A DNA stretch of 63,660 nt from Acidobacteriaceae bacterium (GCA_021323655.1 JAJPKO010000044.1:1-63660), one strand, 5' to 3'; numbered from the stretch's first letter, positions 34,367 to 44,425 are shown. Numbers and translations: made by a program. Notes: generated by a model not told the origin, from the letters alone.

Positions 34367-37300
34367 TTGATCGGTAGTGTTCTTACAAAAGTATTTGGGA
34401 CCAGCAATGAACGCGCAGTGAAGCGCCTGCTGCCCGTCGTCCAGGCCATCAACGCCATGGAACCGGAGATGCAGCGGCTCTCCGGCGACCAGCTTCGCGC
34501 CAAAACCGCCGAATTCAAGGCTCGCATCGCTCGGGCCCTTGAAGGCATCGAAGACGCCGAAGAACGCAAGGCCGCCGAAAAGCGCGCCCTCGATGAAATC
34601 CTGCCCGAAGCATTTGCCGTAGTCCGTGAAGCAGGCCGTCGCATCCTGAACATGCGCCATTTCGATGTCCAGCTCATCGGCGGAATGGTCCTGCATCAGG
34701 GCAAGATCGCTGAAATGAAGACCGGCGAAGGAAAAACCCTGGTCGCCACTCTTCCCTGCTACCTCAACGCCCTCGCCGGCCACGGCGTCCACGTCGTCAC
34801 CGTCAACGACTATCTCGCCAAGCGCGATGCCGAGTGGATGGGCAAAATCTACGAATTCCTCGGCCTCACCGTCGGCGTCATCGTCCACGACCTCGACGAC
34901 AACCAGCGCCGTCAGGCCTATAGCGCCGACATCACCTACGGCACCAACAACGAGTTTGGCTTCGACTACCTCCGCGACAACATGAAGTTCGAGCTGGCCG
35001 ACTGCGTACAGCGTGGCCACTACTTCGCCATCGTGGACGAAGTGGACTCCATCCTCATTGATGAAGCCCGCACCCCGCTCATCATCTCCGGCCACACCGA
35101 CCAGACCACCGACAAGTACGTTCGCGTGGACCGCATCATCCCCCAGCTTCAACAGGGCGAGGAGATCGAAAAGGGCGAAGAAAAAATCCTCACCGGCGAC
35201 TACGTCGTAGATGAAAAGCACAAGACCATCAGCGTGACCGATGAGGGATGGGAAAAGGTCGAAAAGCTGCTCGGCATCGGCAATATCGCCGACCCCGAAA
35301 ACTGGGAGTTCAAGCACCACGTTGAGACCGCCATCAAAGCGCACTCGCTCTACAAGCGCGATGTCCATTACGTCGTCAAGGACGGCCAGCAGGGTAAAGA
35401 AGTCATCATCGTGGACGAGTTCACCGGGCGTCTTATGCCGGGCCGCCGCTGGTCCGACGGCTTGCACCAGGCCATTGAAGCCAAGGAAGGCGTCACCATC
35501 CGCCGCGAAGACCAGACGCTGGCCACCATCACCTTCCAGAACTACTTCCGCCTCTACCAAAAGCTCTCCGGCATGACCGGAACAGCGGAAACCGAGGCCG
35601 CCGAATTCGACAATATCTATAAGCTCGACATCGTCGTCATCCCCACCAACAAGCCTCTGCTCCGCATCGAGAACCCGGACGTCGTCTACCGCACCGCGAA
35701 GGAAAAATACTTCGCCGTCGCCGACGAAATCGCCAGGCTGCATGAAAAAGGCCAGCCCGTTCTGGTCGGGACCACTTCCATTGAAAAGTCCGAGCTGCTC
35801 TCGCAGATCCTCCAGCGCAAAGGCGTCAAGCACGTCGTCCTCAACGCGAAATACCATGAGCGCGAAGCCGAAATCGTCGCCCAGGCCGGACGCCTCGGCA
35901 TGGTCACCATCGCCACCAACATGGCCGGGCGCGGAACCGACATTCTCCTTGGCGGCAACGCCGAGTTCGTCGCCAAACAGGAACTGGTAAAGAAGGGCCA
36001 GGCCCGCGCCATCAGCGTTGCCGAAGGCGCGCTCAATCCAATGGCCGCACCCGGCATGTTGCGCTTCTACTATCAGGGCCAGGAGTTTGAAACCTCCCAG
36101 GAAACCTGGGACACGACCTACGCCTTCCATGCCGCCAAAGCCCAGGAAGAGCGCGACGCCGTCATCGCCGTAGGCGGACTTCACATCATCGGCACCGAAC
36201 GCCACGAATCGCGCCGCATTGACAACCAGCTACGCGGACGCGCCGGACGTCAGGGCGACCCCGGAGCATCACGCTTCTATCTCTCGCTCGAAGATGACCT
36301 GATGCGCATCTTCGCCAAGGAGTGGGTCGGCACACTGCTGCAGCGCCTCGGCATGGAAGAGGGCGTGCCCATTGAATCGCGCATGATCTCCAAGCGCATC
36401 GAGGCCGCGCAGAAGGCCGTCGAAGCGCAGAACTTTGAGGCCCGCAAGCACCTGCTTGAATACGACGACGTCATGAACAAGCAGCGTGAGGCCGTCTATG
36501 GCCTGCGTCACCAGCTCCTCGAAGGTCTCGATCAGAAAGAGCTCATCATCGAGGACTACGTCGCCACCATTCTCAGCAACATCCTTGACGAGCACGCGCC
36601 GGAAAAAATCCACCCCGAGCAGTGGGACCTCAAGGCCCTTAAGGAAAAGCTCGTCAGCCACTTCGGCTTCGATGCCGACGCCGAAGGCATCAACCTCACC
36701 GAGCTCACCCGCCACGAAATCGGCGAGACCATTTTCAAGAGCCTCAAAGAGCGCTACGAGGCCAAAGAACAAATTATCGGCGAGCAGCAGATGCGCTTCC
36801 ACGAGCGCATGATCATGCTCAGCGTGCTCGATGGCCTCTGGAAAGACCACCTCTACAACATGGACCACCTCAAGGAGGGCATCGGTCTGCGCGGCTACGG
36901 CCAGCAGGACCCGCTGGTGGCCTACAAAAAAGAGTCCTTCGATATGTTTGAGGGGATGATGGCGCGCTTCCAGGAAGACACCGTGCGCTTCCTCTTCCAC
37001 ATGCAGATCGTCGGCCCCGATGGCCGACCTCTGCAGATTCCATCGCGTCCACGCCCAGCGGTTCCATCCGCCCCCGCCGTCGCGTCAGCCGAAGCGGCAC
37101 CGCAGCACGCCTCTTCCGCAGTCGCGGTCGCCGAACCTCCGGCCGTACCGATTCCTGTACGCCAGCCCTCGACTACGATTGATGAAATCGAGCGCGAATT
37201 CCAGCGCAAGAAGCAGCGCGAACTCGAGCACGCGCGCATGGCCGGCAGTGGTGACAACGCCTCCGCCCCCGCACAGCGCCGGACAGGCGACAAGATCGGC

Positions 37301-37369
37301 CGTAACGACCCCTGCCCCTGCGGCTCCGGCAAGAAATACAAAAAATGCCACGGCGCCAACGAGGCATAA
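34367..37369 (+). CDS. secA: Preprotein translocase subunit SecA
   Basis: A 1000-residue motor of the Sec pathway, somewhat longer than the usual 840-900. The start is TTG 34367 with AGGAAA 10 bases upstream. Walker [12 protein letters not shown] near 117-127, Walker [16 protein letters not shown], the preprotein cross-linking region, [13 protein letters not shown] and the helical scaffold and wing domains ([20 protein letters not shown]). The C-terminal linker is proline/alanine-rich and ends in a SEC-C zinc motif, [14 protein letters not shown]. An insert-like segment ([20 protein letters not shown], through [16 protein letters not shown]) accounts for part of the extra length. Confidence 0.97.
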   Translation: MIGSVLTKVFGTSNERAVKRLLPVVQAINAMEPEMQRLSGDQLRAKTAEFKARIARALEGIEDAEERKAAEKRALDEILPEAFAVVREAGRRILNMRHFDVQLIGGMVLHQGKIAEMKTGEGKTLVATLPCYLNALAGHGVHVVTVNDYLAKRDAEWMGKIYEFLGLTVGVIVHDLDDNQRRQAYSADITYGTNNEFGFDYLRDNMKFELADCVQRGHYFAIVDEVDSILIDEARTPLIISGHTDQTTDKYVRVDRIIPQLQQGEEIEKGEEKILTGDYVVDEKHKTISVTDEGWEKVEKLLGIGNIADPENWEFKHHVETAIKAHSLYKRDVHYVVKDGQQGKEVIIVDEFTGRLMPGRRWSDGLHQAIEAKEGVTIRREDQTLATITFQNYFRLYQKLSGMTGTAETEAAEFDNIYKLDIVVIPTNKPLLRIENPDVVYRTAKEKYFAVADEIARLHEKGQPVLVGTTSIEKSELLSQILQRKGVKHVVLNAKYHEREAEIVAQAGRLGMVTIATNMAGRGTDILLGGNAEFVAKQELVKKGQARAISVAEGALNPMAAPGMLRFYYQGQEFETSQETWDTTYAFHAAKAQEERDAVIAVGGLHIIGTERHESRRIDNQLRGRAGRQGDPGASRFYLSLEDDLMRIFAKEWVGTLLQRLGMEEGVPIESRMISKRIEAAQKAVEAQNFEARKHLLEYDDVMNKQREAVYGLRHQLLEGLDQKELIIEDYVATILSNILDEHAPEKIHPEQWDLKALKEKLVSHFGFDADAEGINLTELTRHEIGETIFKSLKERYEAKEQIIGEQQMRFHERMIMLSVLDGLWKDHLYNMDHLKEGIGLRGYGQQDPLVAYKKESFDMFEGMMARFQEDTVRFLFHMQIVGPDGRPLQIPSRPRPAVPSAPAVASAEAAPQHASSAVAVAEPPAVPIPVRQPSTTIDEIEREFQRKKQRELEHARMAGSGDNASAPAQRRTGDKIGRNDPCPCGSGKKYKKCHGANEA

Positions 37370-37504
37370 GGCGGGTAGAAGTACCAAGGACAATACACTT
37401 CAATGGCACTGCACAAAAAAGCAGCCCCGCCGCGGAACCAATAGAGACATCACCATCGCGGCGGTCGCCCATAGGACAGGGCCCGCTCAATGAACCCGAA
37501 ATTG

Positions 37505-37711
37505 CTAGCCTGCGTGATAAACGTGAAGCAAATGTGCCGCTGAAATGGCTACCAGCCACAGCCCTGCCACCAGCGAGCCGATCGTCACCACCCATTTGCG
37601 TGCACGATGTTCATCCGGGTGCAGTTGCCGCTTTTCGTGCGTGAAGAAGTGGTGTCCGAGAACGCCCGTTCCGAGAAGAATAATGCCAATAATAAGCGTA
37701 GTTGTCGCCAT
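37505..37711 (-). CDS. Small two-helix membrane protein
   Basis: A 68-residue protein from the ATG at 37711. Helix 1 TTTLIIGIILLGTGVLGHHF, basic loop THEKRQLHPDEHRARKW, helix 2 VVTIGSLVAGLWLVAISAAH, and a histidine-rich end (LLHVYHAG). No known family. Convergent with secA, 135 bases after its stop. Confidence 0.6.
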   Translation of the reverse strand: MATTTLIIGIILLGTGVLGHHFFTHEKRQLHPDEHRARKWVVTIGSLVAGLWLVAISAAHLLHVYHAG

Positions 37712-37788
37712 GGCGCACCAATCTACTCTTATTGACAATCTGTTGAAAAGAAATTTCTCCGCCCTGTTTTGATACGATAGAGTTCTTT

Positions 37789-38538
37789 TTAATACAATAA
37801 AACGGCTATTTGGTAAGTCGTAAACCCCTCATTTCCCTTGTTACTGCCCACGCATGTCCCTACGGAAGCCGCCGAATACTTCCCCGACCCTAGCCTCTGT
37901 GCCAGCACCCCCGGCAGTTGTTCCAGCTTCGTCCCCTCCCAGCGCATAATGAATCGCGGCCGGGTGCCACTCACATCGCCAGCATCCACTCCGCAGTCCT
38001 TTCGCGCCGCATCCGGTGGACGAAACTGACCGATCCCCTTCTGCCGCAAAAGCTGCATCACCTGCCGCTCAATCTGTCCCGAACTCAGCGATGCTACCGA
38101 GCTGTCAAAAACTACGGCCCCATACCAATACCCGCCGCGCTCGACCAGCCCCACTCCAACATGGTCCATCCCTGGGTCCAGAATGTTCGCCCGGTGCGGG
38201 GCCGATTTCATCCACTCCTTCTGCAGTCCGTCCACACTTCCCGCCATCGCAACATTTTCAGCCACCGCACGGAAATGCCCCCCCGCCTGCCCAACCCGCG
38301 CTGCCAGACCTGCTTCTCCAGGAAGCTGATGACTCAGCGCGCGCTGATCCGCCATCCGCTGAGCGTGGGCCTGCGCCGCCGATGCCAGCGCCGGATCCCA
38401 CCGCAAAGCAGCAATCCCCTGCTCCTGCCGTGCCTGGTTCGTTTGGTCCAGAATCTGCTGCTGCTCCCGTGTAGGAACCTGCTGCGCATACGCCAATACC
38501 GGCAAAAGCAGAACAATACAAGCAAGCTTCAAATGCAT
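37789..38538 (-). CDS. Exported CAP (SCP/PR-1-like) domain protein
   Basis: A 249-residue protein from the ATG at 38538; a second ATG at 38562 would add 8 residues. Signal peptide ends LAYAQQ. The CAP core shows ILDQTNQARQEQGIAALRWD, ALASAAQAHAQRMADQRAL, AENVAMAGS, WMKSAPHRANILDPGMDHVG and GVGLVERGGYWYGAVVF, including the conserved histidine/glutamate residues of the cavity. The remaining 90 residues are not recognisable. CAP proteins are secreted, with varied roles. A 465-base gap with repeats precedes it upstream (38539-39003). Confidence 0.88.
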   Translation of the reverse strand: MHLKLACIVLLLPVLAYAQQVPTREQQQILDQTNQARQEQGIAALRWDPALASAAQAHAQRMADQRALSHQLPGEAGLAARVGQAGGHFRAVAENVAMAGSVDGLQKEWMKSAPHRANILDPGMDHVGVGLVERGGYWYGAVVFDSSVASLSSGQIERQVMQLLRQKGIGQFRPPDAARKDCGVDAGDVSGTRPRFIMRWEGTKLEQLPGVLAQRLGSGKYSAASVGTCVGSNKGNEGFTTYQIAVLLY

Positions 38539-38791
38539 AGAGATTTCGATGCCGGAAAACATACAAACCCAGAGACCGCCCCGGCCCGCGTTTCCCCTGT
38601 GGAAAATTTCTTGTCAAGCCCCTCTCGGTCAGCCTTTAAGAATAGATATTACAAACAAAGGAATTATCCAATGACTCACAGTGCCGGCTATTTCCACTCA
38701 ATTTGATATCCTGACCTTAGAATGTTTAAGTATTAATTTCAGAGACGTCCGTGGCGTTTTTCTCCTTGAGTACAAACCTGGCACCCCCTTG

Positions 38792-38878
38792 TAAGTCATT
38801 GAAAACACTAGTACTAGCATAACTCCAGCGGAATCAGTAGGATAGTGGGGGATCATCCCCGCTAAGTGATTGAAAACA
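38792..38878. repeat. Direct repeats TAAGTSATTGAAAACA flanking a hairpin
   Basis: TAAGTCATTGAAAACA (38792-38807) and TAAGTGATTGAAAACA (38863-38878) are 15/16 identical. Between them lies GGGGAT-C-ATCCCC (about 38848-38860). They form most of the structure in the 465-base gap between the CAP gene and the FtsB-like gene; downstream at 38901-38920 a GGGAGGGGGAGGGTACAAGG purine-rich tract follows. Confidence 0.6.
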
Positions 38879-38929
38879 AAGGAAACGAATCGTAAAAGGC
38901 GGGAGGGGGAGGGTACAAGGGTACAGATA

Positions 38930-38985
38930 GCGGGTGCCCAGGGTTCGCAGAGCCGCAGGCGGGGCTAATCTGGGATCCTGCCCAG
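38930..38985. repeat. GGGTGCCC/GCTAA-type hairpin element
   Basis: GGGTGCCCAGGGTTCGCAGAG followed by GCTAATCTGGG shares its order (GGGTGCCC, TTCGC, GCTAA, TGGG) with elements at 23987 and 49096. The pairing is CCCAG with CTGGG plus weaker base pairs. Confidence 0.55.
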
Positions 38986-39003
38986 CCCGGCCGTAAACAC
39001 ACC

Positions 39004-39360
39004 CTATTTTTTCTGAGGTGACGCCGGCTTGTCGTTCAGGGTGTAAATCACTTCTCCCGGACGGGTGTAGTGCAACCGGGCGCGGGCCTCATGCTCAATC
39101 GCATCCGGATCATTCTGCAAATGATCCACATGGTCCTTCATGCGCCCATTCTCATCCTGCAGGTCCTGAATCTGTTTCTGCAGTTGCTTGTCTTCCAGCC
39201 GCTTTTGCTCGTAGGCCGTGATCCCGTTTTGCCCAAAAATCACGTGGTATCCCAGGAACGCCGCCAGCGCAATGGCTGCTGCCGTGGCAATACGCCGCCG
39301 CATGCGGTATGCAAAACCGGCGGCGCGGATGACCTTCGTGTTTTGAACAATTTCCTTCAT
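39004..39360 (-). CDS. ftsB: FtsB/DivIC-family septum formation initiator
   Basis: A 118-residue bitopic protein from the ATG at 39360. A basic cytoplasmic segment, one transmembrane helix (ATAAAIALAAFLGYHVIF), then a coiled coil (QKRLEDKQLQKQIQDLQDEN, RMKDHVDHLQNDPDAIEHEA) and the DivIC-type end RARLHYTRPGEVIYTL. Predicted to act with FtsL and FtsQ in the divisome. It lies 25 bases after the phosphohexomutase stop on the same strand. The symbol rests on family features, not on context. Confidence 0.83.
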   Translation of the reverse strand: MKEIVQNTKVIRAAGFAYRMRRRIATAAAIALAAFLGYHVIFGQNGITAYEQKRLEDKQLQKQIQDLQDENGRMKDHVDHLQNDPDAIEHEARARLHYTRPGEVIYTLNDKPASPQKK

Positions 39361-39385
39361 TATCTTCAAGTTTTGGATCAGGAAC

Positions 39386-40786
39386 TTACTCGAGCACCCA
39401 ATCCTTCGCAGCTTTGCTCAGGGAAGCCAGTTCGTCTTCCTTCCGCGCCTCTGAGTAGACGCGCACCACCGGCTCCGTCCCCGACAACCGGTAGCAGACC
39501 CACGATCCATCTTCGAGAACCAGCTTGAGACCATCGGTCCGCACCACCTGCGCGACTTTGCGTCCGCCCAGGCTCCGCGGATCACGCTTCACTTTCTCAG
39601 TAAATTTTTCTTTTACTTCCGGAGTCAAGCGGAAGTTCTCTCTTAAAGGATAAAAGGAACCAACCTTGGCAAATAATTCATTCAGTTGCTGTCCTACGCT
39701 CTTGCGCCTGACAGCAACCATCTCTGCAACCAGCAGTCCCGCAATGATTCCGTCCTTCTCCGGAACGTGACCGCGAATCGTCAGCCCGGCGCTCTCTTCT
39801 CCGCCAATCGCAATCTTGTCCTGGTCAATCAGCGCGCCAATGTACTTAAAGCCCACAGGAGTCTCGTGCAGCTCGACTTTATGGTACTCCGCCAGAGCAT
39901 TCACCAGGTTTGTCGTCGCCACCGATTTCGCCACTCCGTTCTTCCACCCGCGCGTCTCCACCAGACAATCAAACAGCAGCGCAATAATGTAATTCGGCTG
40001 GATGAACGTGCCGTCTCCATCCACCACGCCAAAACGGTCCGCATCGCCATCCGTAGCAATGCCGATCGCCGCGCCCGTCTCCTTCATCTTTGCCTTGCAG
40101 TCGGCCAGCAGATGATCATCCGGTTCCGGCGCATGCCCGCCAAACAGTACATCACGATAATCATGCACGGTGGCTACAGAAACGCCATTCCGGGCCAGCA
40201 GATCTGAAGCATAGCCTCGTCCTGCGCCCCAGAACGGATCGCAGACCACCTTGATGCCCGCCTTCTGAATGGCCTTCAGGTCCACCAGCTCCGCCAGGCG
40301 CTTCAGGTATTCGGGCTTTACATCCGCTTCCTCAAACTTCTCTTTCGCCTCAGCCGGAGCAGGCACGTTCTCGCCCAGCTCTGCAATCAGTCCCTCAATC
40401 TGGCTGGTCACTTCCGGCAATGCCGGGGCGCCGTCTGGCGTCGAATACTTAATGCCGTTGTACTCTGGCGGATTATGCGATGCCGTAAAGTTGATCGAAC
40501 CTCCGGTTTTGCGCGTACGCACCGCATACGCAATCGCCGGCGTCGGAGCAGCCTCCGGAATCACAATCGGCCTTACGCCATGGGCCGCAAGCACTTTGGC
40601 CGCCTCGTGAACAAACACCTCTCCCAGAAACCGAGGATCGCGCCCTACCAGCACCGTCTTCGGCCCTGTCTGCGATGAAACATACTTTGCAATACCAGTG
40701 ACGGCCCGGCGAATGTTCGCAACCGTAAACTCTTCGGCGACAATCGCGCGCCAGCCCGATGTTCCAAACTTAATCTGTGTGGCCAT
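39386..40786 (-). CDS. Phosphoglucomutase/phosphomannomutase family enzyme
   Basis: A 466-residue alpha-D-phosphohexomutase. The phosphoserine loop is INFTASHNPPEYNGIKYSTP (S103), the metal loop is GIATDGDADRFGVVDGDG, the sugar loop is GGEESAGLTIRGH and the phosphate-binding loop is YRLSGTEPVVRVYSEA. It interconverts 1- and 6-phosphates of hexoses; whether glucose, mannose or glucosamine is preferred cannot be decided from the sequence. The product can feed cell-wall or nucleotide-sugar synthesis. Confidence 0.93.
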   Translation of the reverse strand: MATQIKFGTSGWRAIVAEEFTVANIRRAVTGIAKYVSSQTGPKTVLVGRDPRFLGEVFVHEAAKVLAAHGVRPIVIPEAAPTPAIAYAVRTRKTGGSINFTASHNPPEYNGIKYSTPDGAPALPEVTSQIEGLIAELGENVPAPAEAKEKFEEADVKPEYLKRLAELVDLKAIQKAGIKVVCDPFWGAGRGYASDLLARNGVSVATVHDYRDVLFGGHAPEPDDHLLADCKAKMKETGAAIGIATDGDADRFGVVDGDGTFIQPNYIIALLFDCLVETRGWKNGVAKSVATTNLVNALAEYHKVELHETPVGFKYIGALIDQDKIAIGGEESAGLTIRGHVPEKDGIIAGLLVAEMVAVRRKSVGQQLNELFAKVGSFYPLRENFRLTPEVKEKFTEKVKRDPRSLGGRKVAQVVRTDGLKLVLEDGSWVCYRLSGTEPVVRVYSEARKEDELASLSKAAKDWVLE

Positions 40787-40851
40787 GATTCTCCTGTTCT
40801 AAGATGCACAAAGAAGACCAGTCATAGCCATCTTAACCTCTGGAAATTCTC

Positions 40852-41169
40852 ATGGAACAGGCGCGCCTCATTCTTTGCACAACATCCTCACGTGACGAGG
40901 CACAACGCATCGCTCGCGCCCTCGTCGAACAGCACCTCGCCGCCTGCGTCAATATCGTGGAAGGCGTCACCTCTGTCTACCGCTGGCAGGGCACCGTTGA
41001 AGAATCATCCGAGCTCCTGCTCATCATCAAGAGCAACACAGAAAAACTCAAAGCACTCGAAGCCGCCATCCACAAGCTCCATTCCTACGATGTACCGGAA
41101 TTCCTGGTCCTCCCTATCGAAAGCGGCAGTCATCCCTATCTGGCTTGGCTGCATGAATCCATACGCTGA
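40852..41169 (+). CDS. cutA: CutA-like divalent-cation tolerance protein
   Basis: A 105-residue protein of the PII-like CutA1 family: LILCTTSSRDEAQRIARALV, EQHLAACVNIVEGVTSVYRW and YDVPEFLVLPIESGSHPYLA-type motifs. CutA forms stable trimers with a ferredoxin-like fold; the physiological role is unsettled. Divergent from the phosphohexomutase gene. A small membrane protein and bioY follow. Confidence 0.94.
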   Translation: MEQARLILCTTSSRDEAQRIARALVEQHLAACVNIVEGVTSVYRWQGTVEESSELLLIIKSNTEKLKALEAAIHKLHSYDVPEFLVLPIESGSHPYLAWLHESIR

Positions 41170-41194
41170 GGAATGGTATCCTCTACATGGTTCC

Positions 41195-41347
41195 ATGCGA
41201 GTGCTATTTGCGGTTTTCGTCCTGAGCATCATCGCGATTGTCTGGACGGCAGTGGCGGTTGCGCGCCATGTCCGAAGAAATGGCAGCCAGGGCGGCGAAC
41301 ACATTTCCATCAAGGCCTCAGAGCCCGACCACGAGCAGGAACCTTAG
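41195..41347 (+). CDS. Very small single-helix membrane protein
   Basis: A 50-residue frame (MRVLFAVFVLSIIAIVWTAV, then AVARHVRRNGSQ and a polar end EPDHEQEP) between cutA and bioY, same strand, 25 bases after the cutA stop and 10 bases before the bioY start. One transmembrane segment near the N terminus. No convincing ribosome-binding site, so the call depends on position and hydrophobic pattern. Confidence 0.5.
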   Translation: MRVLFAVFVLSIIAIVWTAVAVARHVRRNGSQGGEHISIKASEPDHEQEP

Positions 41348-41357
41348 GGAGACAATG

Positions 41358-41957
41358 ATGGCGCAAATCAATGCAAGTTCAGTCCTTCTTCGTCCAGTCC
41401 GCGTTCACAGCGCGATTCGCTGGGGAATGGCCGTTGTAGCAGGCAGCGCGCTCGTTGCCGCCTGCGCGCACGTGTCCGTGCCGCTGTTTTTCACCCCCGT
41501 TCCGGTCACCTTGCAGTCCCTCGCCGTTCTGTTGCTGGGTCTCTTCCTTGAACCAGCCGTTGCCTTCGGCGCACTCGCCCTGTATCTGTTCGAAGGCGCA
41601 GCCGGCCTGCCCGTCTTCACTCCGCAGGGGCTGGGAGGAATCGCGCAGCTCATCGGGCCTACTGGCGGATATCTTCTCTCTTACCCCTTTGTCGCCGCTC
41701 TCGTCAGCTTCCTGTATCGCCGTCTGCCCGTCCGCAGTTTCTGGACAGCGCTGCTTTCCGCAGTCTCCGGCAGCGTGGTCATCCTGGCGATGGGCACAAT
41801 CTGGCTCGCGGTCCTGACTCATCAGACCCTGGCCCATACCGCTCTGCTCTCCATCGTCCCGTTTCTTACCGGAGACGCGCTCAAGGTCTGCCTGGCTGCG
41901 GCACTCGCAGCCGGATGGCTCCGCGCGCGTAAAATAGAAACAGCAGCAAGTCGCTGA
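41358..41957 (+). CDS. bioY: Biotin transporter BioY
   Basis: A 199-residue ECF-type S component with about six helices. The second of two ATGs (41358) is preferred since AGGGAG ends 6 bases upstream. Recognisable are the FFTPVPVTLQSLAVLLLG segment, EGAAGLPVFTPQGLGGIAQL and the GPTGGYLLSYPFVAALVSF motif. Imports biotin alone or with the AT module. The start of mqnD-like follows closely. Confidence 0.92.
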   Translation: MAQINASSVLLRPVRVHSAIRWGMAVVAGSALVAACAHVSVPLFFTPVPVTLQSLAVLLLGLFLEPAVAFGALALYLFEGAAGLPVFTPQGLGGIAQLIGPTGGYLLSYPFVAALVSFLYRRLPVRSFWTALLSAVSGSVVILAMGTIWLAVLTHQTLAHTALLSIVPFLTGDALKVCLAAALAAGWLRARKIETAASR

Positions 41958-42034
41958 TTCGCTCTCCCGTTTTGCTTCCAGCACCGCAACACCACGCAGT
42001 CGGTGTGTCTATAGTAGAAAGGAATGTTTTCGCA

Positions 42035-42895
42035 GTGACCGCATCCGCTGAATCCACCGGGACCCGGGAAATTACCATCGCCCACAGCCCCGATTCCGAC
42101 GACGCCTTCATGTTCTATGGACTGGCGACCAACAAGGTCCGCGTCAACGGCTATAAGTTCACCCATACCCTTTGCGATATTGAAACGCTGAACCAGAAGG
42201 CCATGAACGAGGCCTTCTACGATGTAACGGCGATTTCCTTCCACGCCTACCCTTACATACAAGACAACTATGCCCTGATGGCCTGCGGGGGTTCCGTCGG
42301 CGAAGGCTACGGTCCCATGATCGTTGCCAGCCAGCGCTTCTCCCTCAGCGAAATCAAAAAAATCAAAGTTGCCGTCCCCGGAACGCTGACCACCGCCTAT
42401 CTCGCACTCAAGCTCTTTGCACCTGAGATTGAAACCGCGGTCGTTCCCTTCGACAAGATCATTCCAGAAGTCCTCGCCGGAAACTATCAGGCCGGGCTCA
42501 TCATCCACGAAGGCCAGCTCACCTATGCCCACAGCGGCATGCACAAGATCATTGATCTCGGCCAGTGGTGGCGCGAAGAAACAAAGCTGCCTCTGCCCCT
42601 CGGTGGCAATGCCATCCGTCGCTCGCTCGGACAGAACGTCATGCTCAAGGTCACTCAGGCCCTCCGCGACAGCATCCAGCACGGACTGGACCACCGCGAA
42701 GAGGCCCTCTCCTACGCCATGCAGTTTGCCCGCGATCTCGACACCAACCTCGCCGACAAATTTGTCGGCATGTATGTAAACGAGCGTACTCTGAACTATG
42801 GCGATGACGGACGCGAAGCCATCCGCAAGCTGCTCACTCTCGGCCATGAGCGCGGCATCATCCCGCACCCGGTCAAGGTGGATTTTGTCGGATAA
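42035..42895 (+). CDS. mqnD: MqnD-like 1,4-dihydroxy-6-naphthoate synthase
   Basis: About 286 residues from GTG 42035 (AGAAAGGAA 10 bases before it); GTG 42005 and further upstream codons are alternatives. It has the periplasmic-binding-like fold of the MqnA/MqnD family: ITIAHSPDSDDAFMFYGLA, YDVTAISFHAYPYIQD, GGSVGEGYGPMIVAS, KVAVPGTLTTAYLALKLF, IHEGQLTYAHSGMHKIIDLG. In the futalosine route MqnD makes 1,4-dihydroxy-6-naphthoate, a menaquinone precursor. No signal peptide. Assignment as D rather than A is by pattern. Confidence 0.78.
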   Translation: MTASAESTGTREITIAHSPDSDDAFMFYGLATNKVRVNGYKFTHTLCDIETLNQKAMNEAFYDVTAISFHAYPYIQDNYALMACGGSVGEGYGPMIVASQRFSLSEIKKIKVAVPGTLTTAYLALKLFAPEIETAVVPFDKIIPEVLAGNYQAGLIIHEGQLTYAHSGMHKIIDLGQWWREETKLPLPLGGNAIRRSLGQNVMLKVTQALRDSIQHGLDHREEALSYAMQFARDLDTNLADKFVGMYVNERTLNYGDDGREAIRKLLTLGHERGIIPHPVKVDFVG

Positions 42896-42908
42896 TTTGG
42901 TAGAAGCA

Positions 42909-42957
42909 CCGGCCTTCAGTCCGGTGAAAAAATGCCTGGAATCCAAGGGGCTTCAGC
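42909..42957. repeat. Double hairpin with CTTCAG loops after the mqnD-like gene
   Basis: CACCGG-CCTTCAGT-CCGGTG and GGGGC-TTCA-GCCCC occur in a row between the mqnD-like gene and purB. The CTTCAG loop wording recurs in the palindromic elements at 59763 and 63417 (CGGCTTCTGCC, CGGCTTCAGCCG). It may stop transcription or be a repeat copy. Confidence 0.55.
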
Positions 42958-43104
42958 CCCGGATTTCGCAATGAAAACATCTACGAAATGATGGCGTGCC
43001 GAGTCAGAATTTGCTGCAGTCCTGCTCTTCGTTGCATTCTCAAATTCACGTCGCAAACTTTCAGACTCTGCACACCCACATTTACAGGCTATTAGGAGGC
43101 TCCT

Positions 43105-44403
43105 TTGATCGCCCGTTATACCCGTCCGCAGATGGGCCGCGTCTGGACTGAAGAAAATAAGTACCGCGCATGGCTTGCCGTCGAAACCGCCGCCAGTGAA
43201 ACGCTGGCCGAAGACGGCATCGTCCCGGCAGAAGCCGCAAAGGCCATCCGCGAACGTGGTAAATTTTCCGTCGAGCGCATCCAGGAGATCGAGGCTGAAG
43301 TCAAACACGACGTCATCGCCTTCACCACCGCTGTTGCTGAAAATATCGGCCCCGAATCCCGCTGGCTGCACTACGGTCTCACCTCGAACGACGTAGTGGA
43401 TACCGCGCTCGCGCTTCTGGTCAAAGAGGCCTCAGCCCTCATCCGCCAGGACCTGCTGGACCTCCTGGAAGTCCTCAAAAAGCGCGCCCTTGAATTCAGG
43501 CATACGCCCACCATCGGCCGCACCCATGGCGTCCATGCCGAGCCGACCACCTTCGGCCTCAAGCTGCTCAACTGGTATGCAGAGATGCGCCGCAATCTGC
43601 ATCGCTTCGACGCAGCCGCCGAACAGATGCGTATCGGCAAGCTCTCCGGTGCAGTCGGCACCTTCGGACATCTCAGCCCGAAGCACGAAGAACGCATCTG
43701 CGAAAAACTCGGCCTCGAGCCCGATCCCATCGCCACGCAGGTCGTCCAGCGTGACCGCCATGCCCAGTACATCTCCGTTCTGGCCATCATTACGGCCACG
43801 CTGGACAAAATCGCCGTCGAAGTGCGCCACCTCCAGCGTACCGAGGTCCGCGAAGCCGAAGAGTTTTTCTCCGAGAAGCAAAAAGGCTCCTCGGCCATGC
43901 CTCACAAGCGCAATCCCATCACCTCAGAGCAGATCAGCGGCCTTGCCCGCGTCGTGCGCGCCAATGCTCAGGCCGCTTATGAAAACGTGGCCCTCTGGCA
44001 TGAGCGCGACATCTCGCATTCCTCGGTCGAACGCGTCATCTTCCCTGACTCGACCATCCTCACCGATTACCTGCTCGCGAAGACCACAAACCTGATTGAA
44101 AACCTTCTGGTGTATCCGCAGCGCATGTTAAAAAACCTCGAAAGTACCGGCGGCCTCATCTTCAGCGGTCAGCTCCTGCTCGATCTCGCCGAAGCTGGAA
44201 TCCTGCGCGAAGACGCCTACCGCCTCGTGCAAAAGCACGCCATGCGCGCCTGGAAAGAAGACCTGGTCTTCCGCGACCTGGTAAAAACCGATCCGGAAAT
44301 CACAGCCAGACTCACCCCGGAAAAGCTCGAAAAGACCTTCGACCTTACGCGCCAGCTCAAAAACGTAGACGCCATCTTCGACCGCGTCCTGAACACCCCA
44401 TAA
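43105..44403 (+). CDS. purB: Adenylosuccinate lyase
   Basis: A 432-residue enzyme of purine biosynthesis from TTG 43105, supported by TTAGGAGG 7 bases upstream. It cleaves SAICAR and adenylosuccinate. Fumarase/aspartase-superfamily motifs: SRWLHYGLTSNDVVDTALAL, PTIGRTHGVHAEPTTFG and GSSAMPHKRNPITSEQ (flexible signature loop with catalytic serine). The length is normal. A GC-rich hairpin follows the stop. Confidence 0.96.
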   Translation: MIARYTRPQMGRVWTEENKYRAWLAVETAASETLAEDGIVPAEAAKAIRERGKFSVERIQEIEAEVKHDVIAFTTAVAENIGPESRWLHYGLTSNDVVDTALALLVKEASALIRQDLLDLLEVLKKRALEFRHTPTIGRTHGVHAEPTTFGLKLLNWYAEMRRNLHRFDAAAEQMRIGKLSGAVGTFGHLSPKHEERICEKLGLEPDPIATQVVQRDRHAQYISVLAIITATLDKIAVEVRHLQRTEVREAEEFFSEKQKGSSAMPHKRNPITSEQISGLARVVRANAQAAYENVALWHERDISHSSVERVIFPDSTILTDYLLAKTTNLIENLLVYPQRMLKNLESTGGLIFSGQLLLDLAEAGILREDAYRLVQKHAMRAWKEDLVFRDLVKTDPEITARLTPEKLEKTFDLTRQLKNVDAIFDRVLNTP

Positions 44404-44425
44404 AAGTAAACCGGCCAACCGAGTG

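Noticed and set aside
34298-36205. 635-residue reverse ORF inside secA
   Set aside because: Antisense of a confident SecA gene; composition is low-complexity (V/G/D-rich) and arises from codon bias of the sense strand.
38792-38878. Direct repeats as a possible CRISPR array
   Set aside because: Only two imperfect repeats of 16 bases, with a single 55-base interval; no array and no cas genes in the window.
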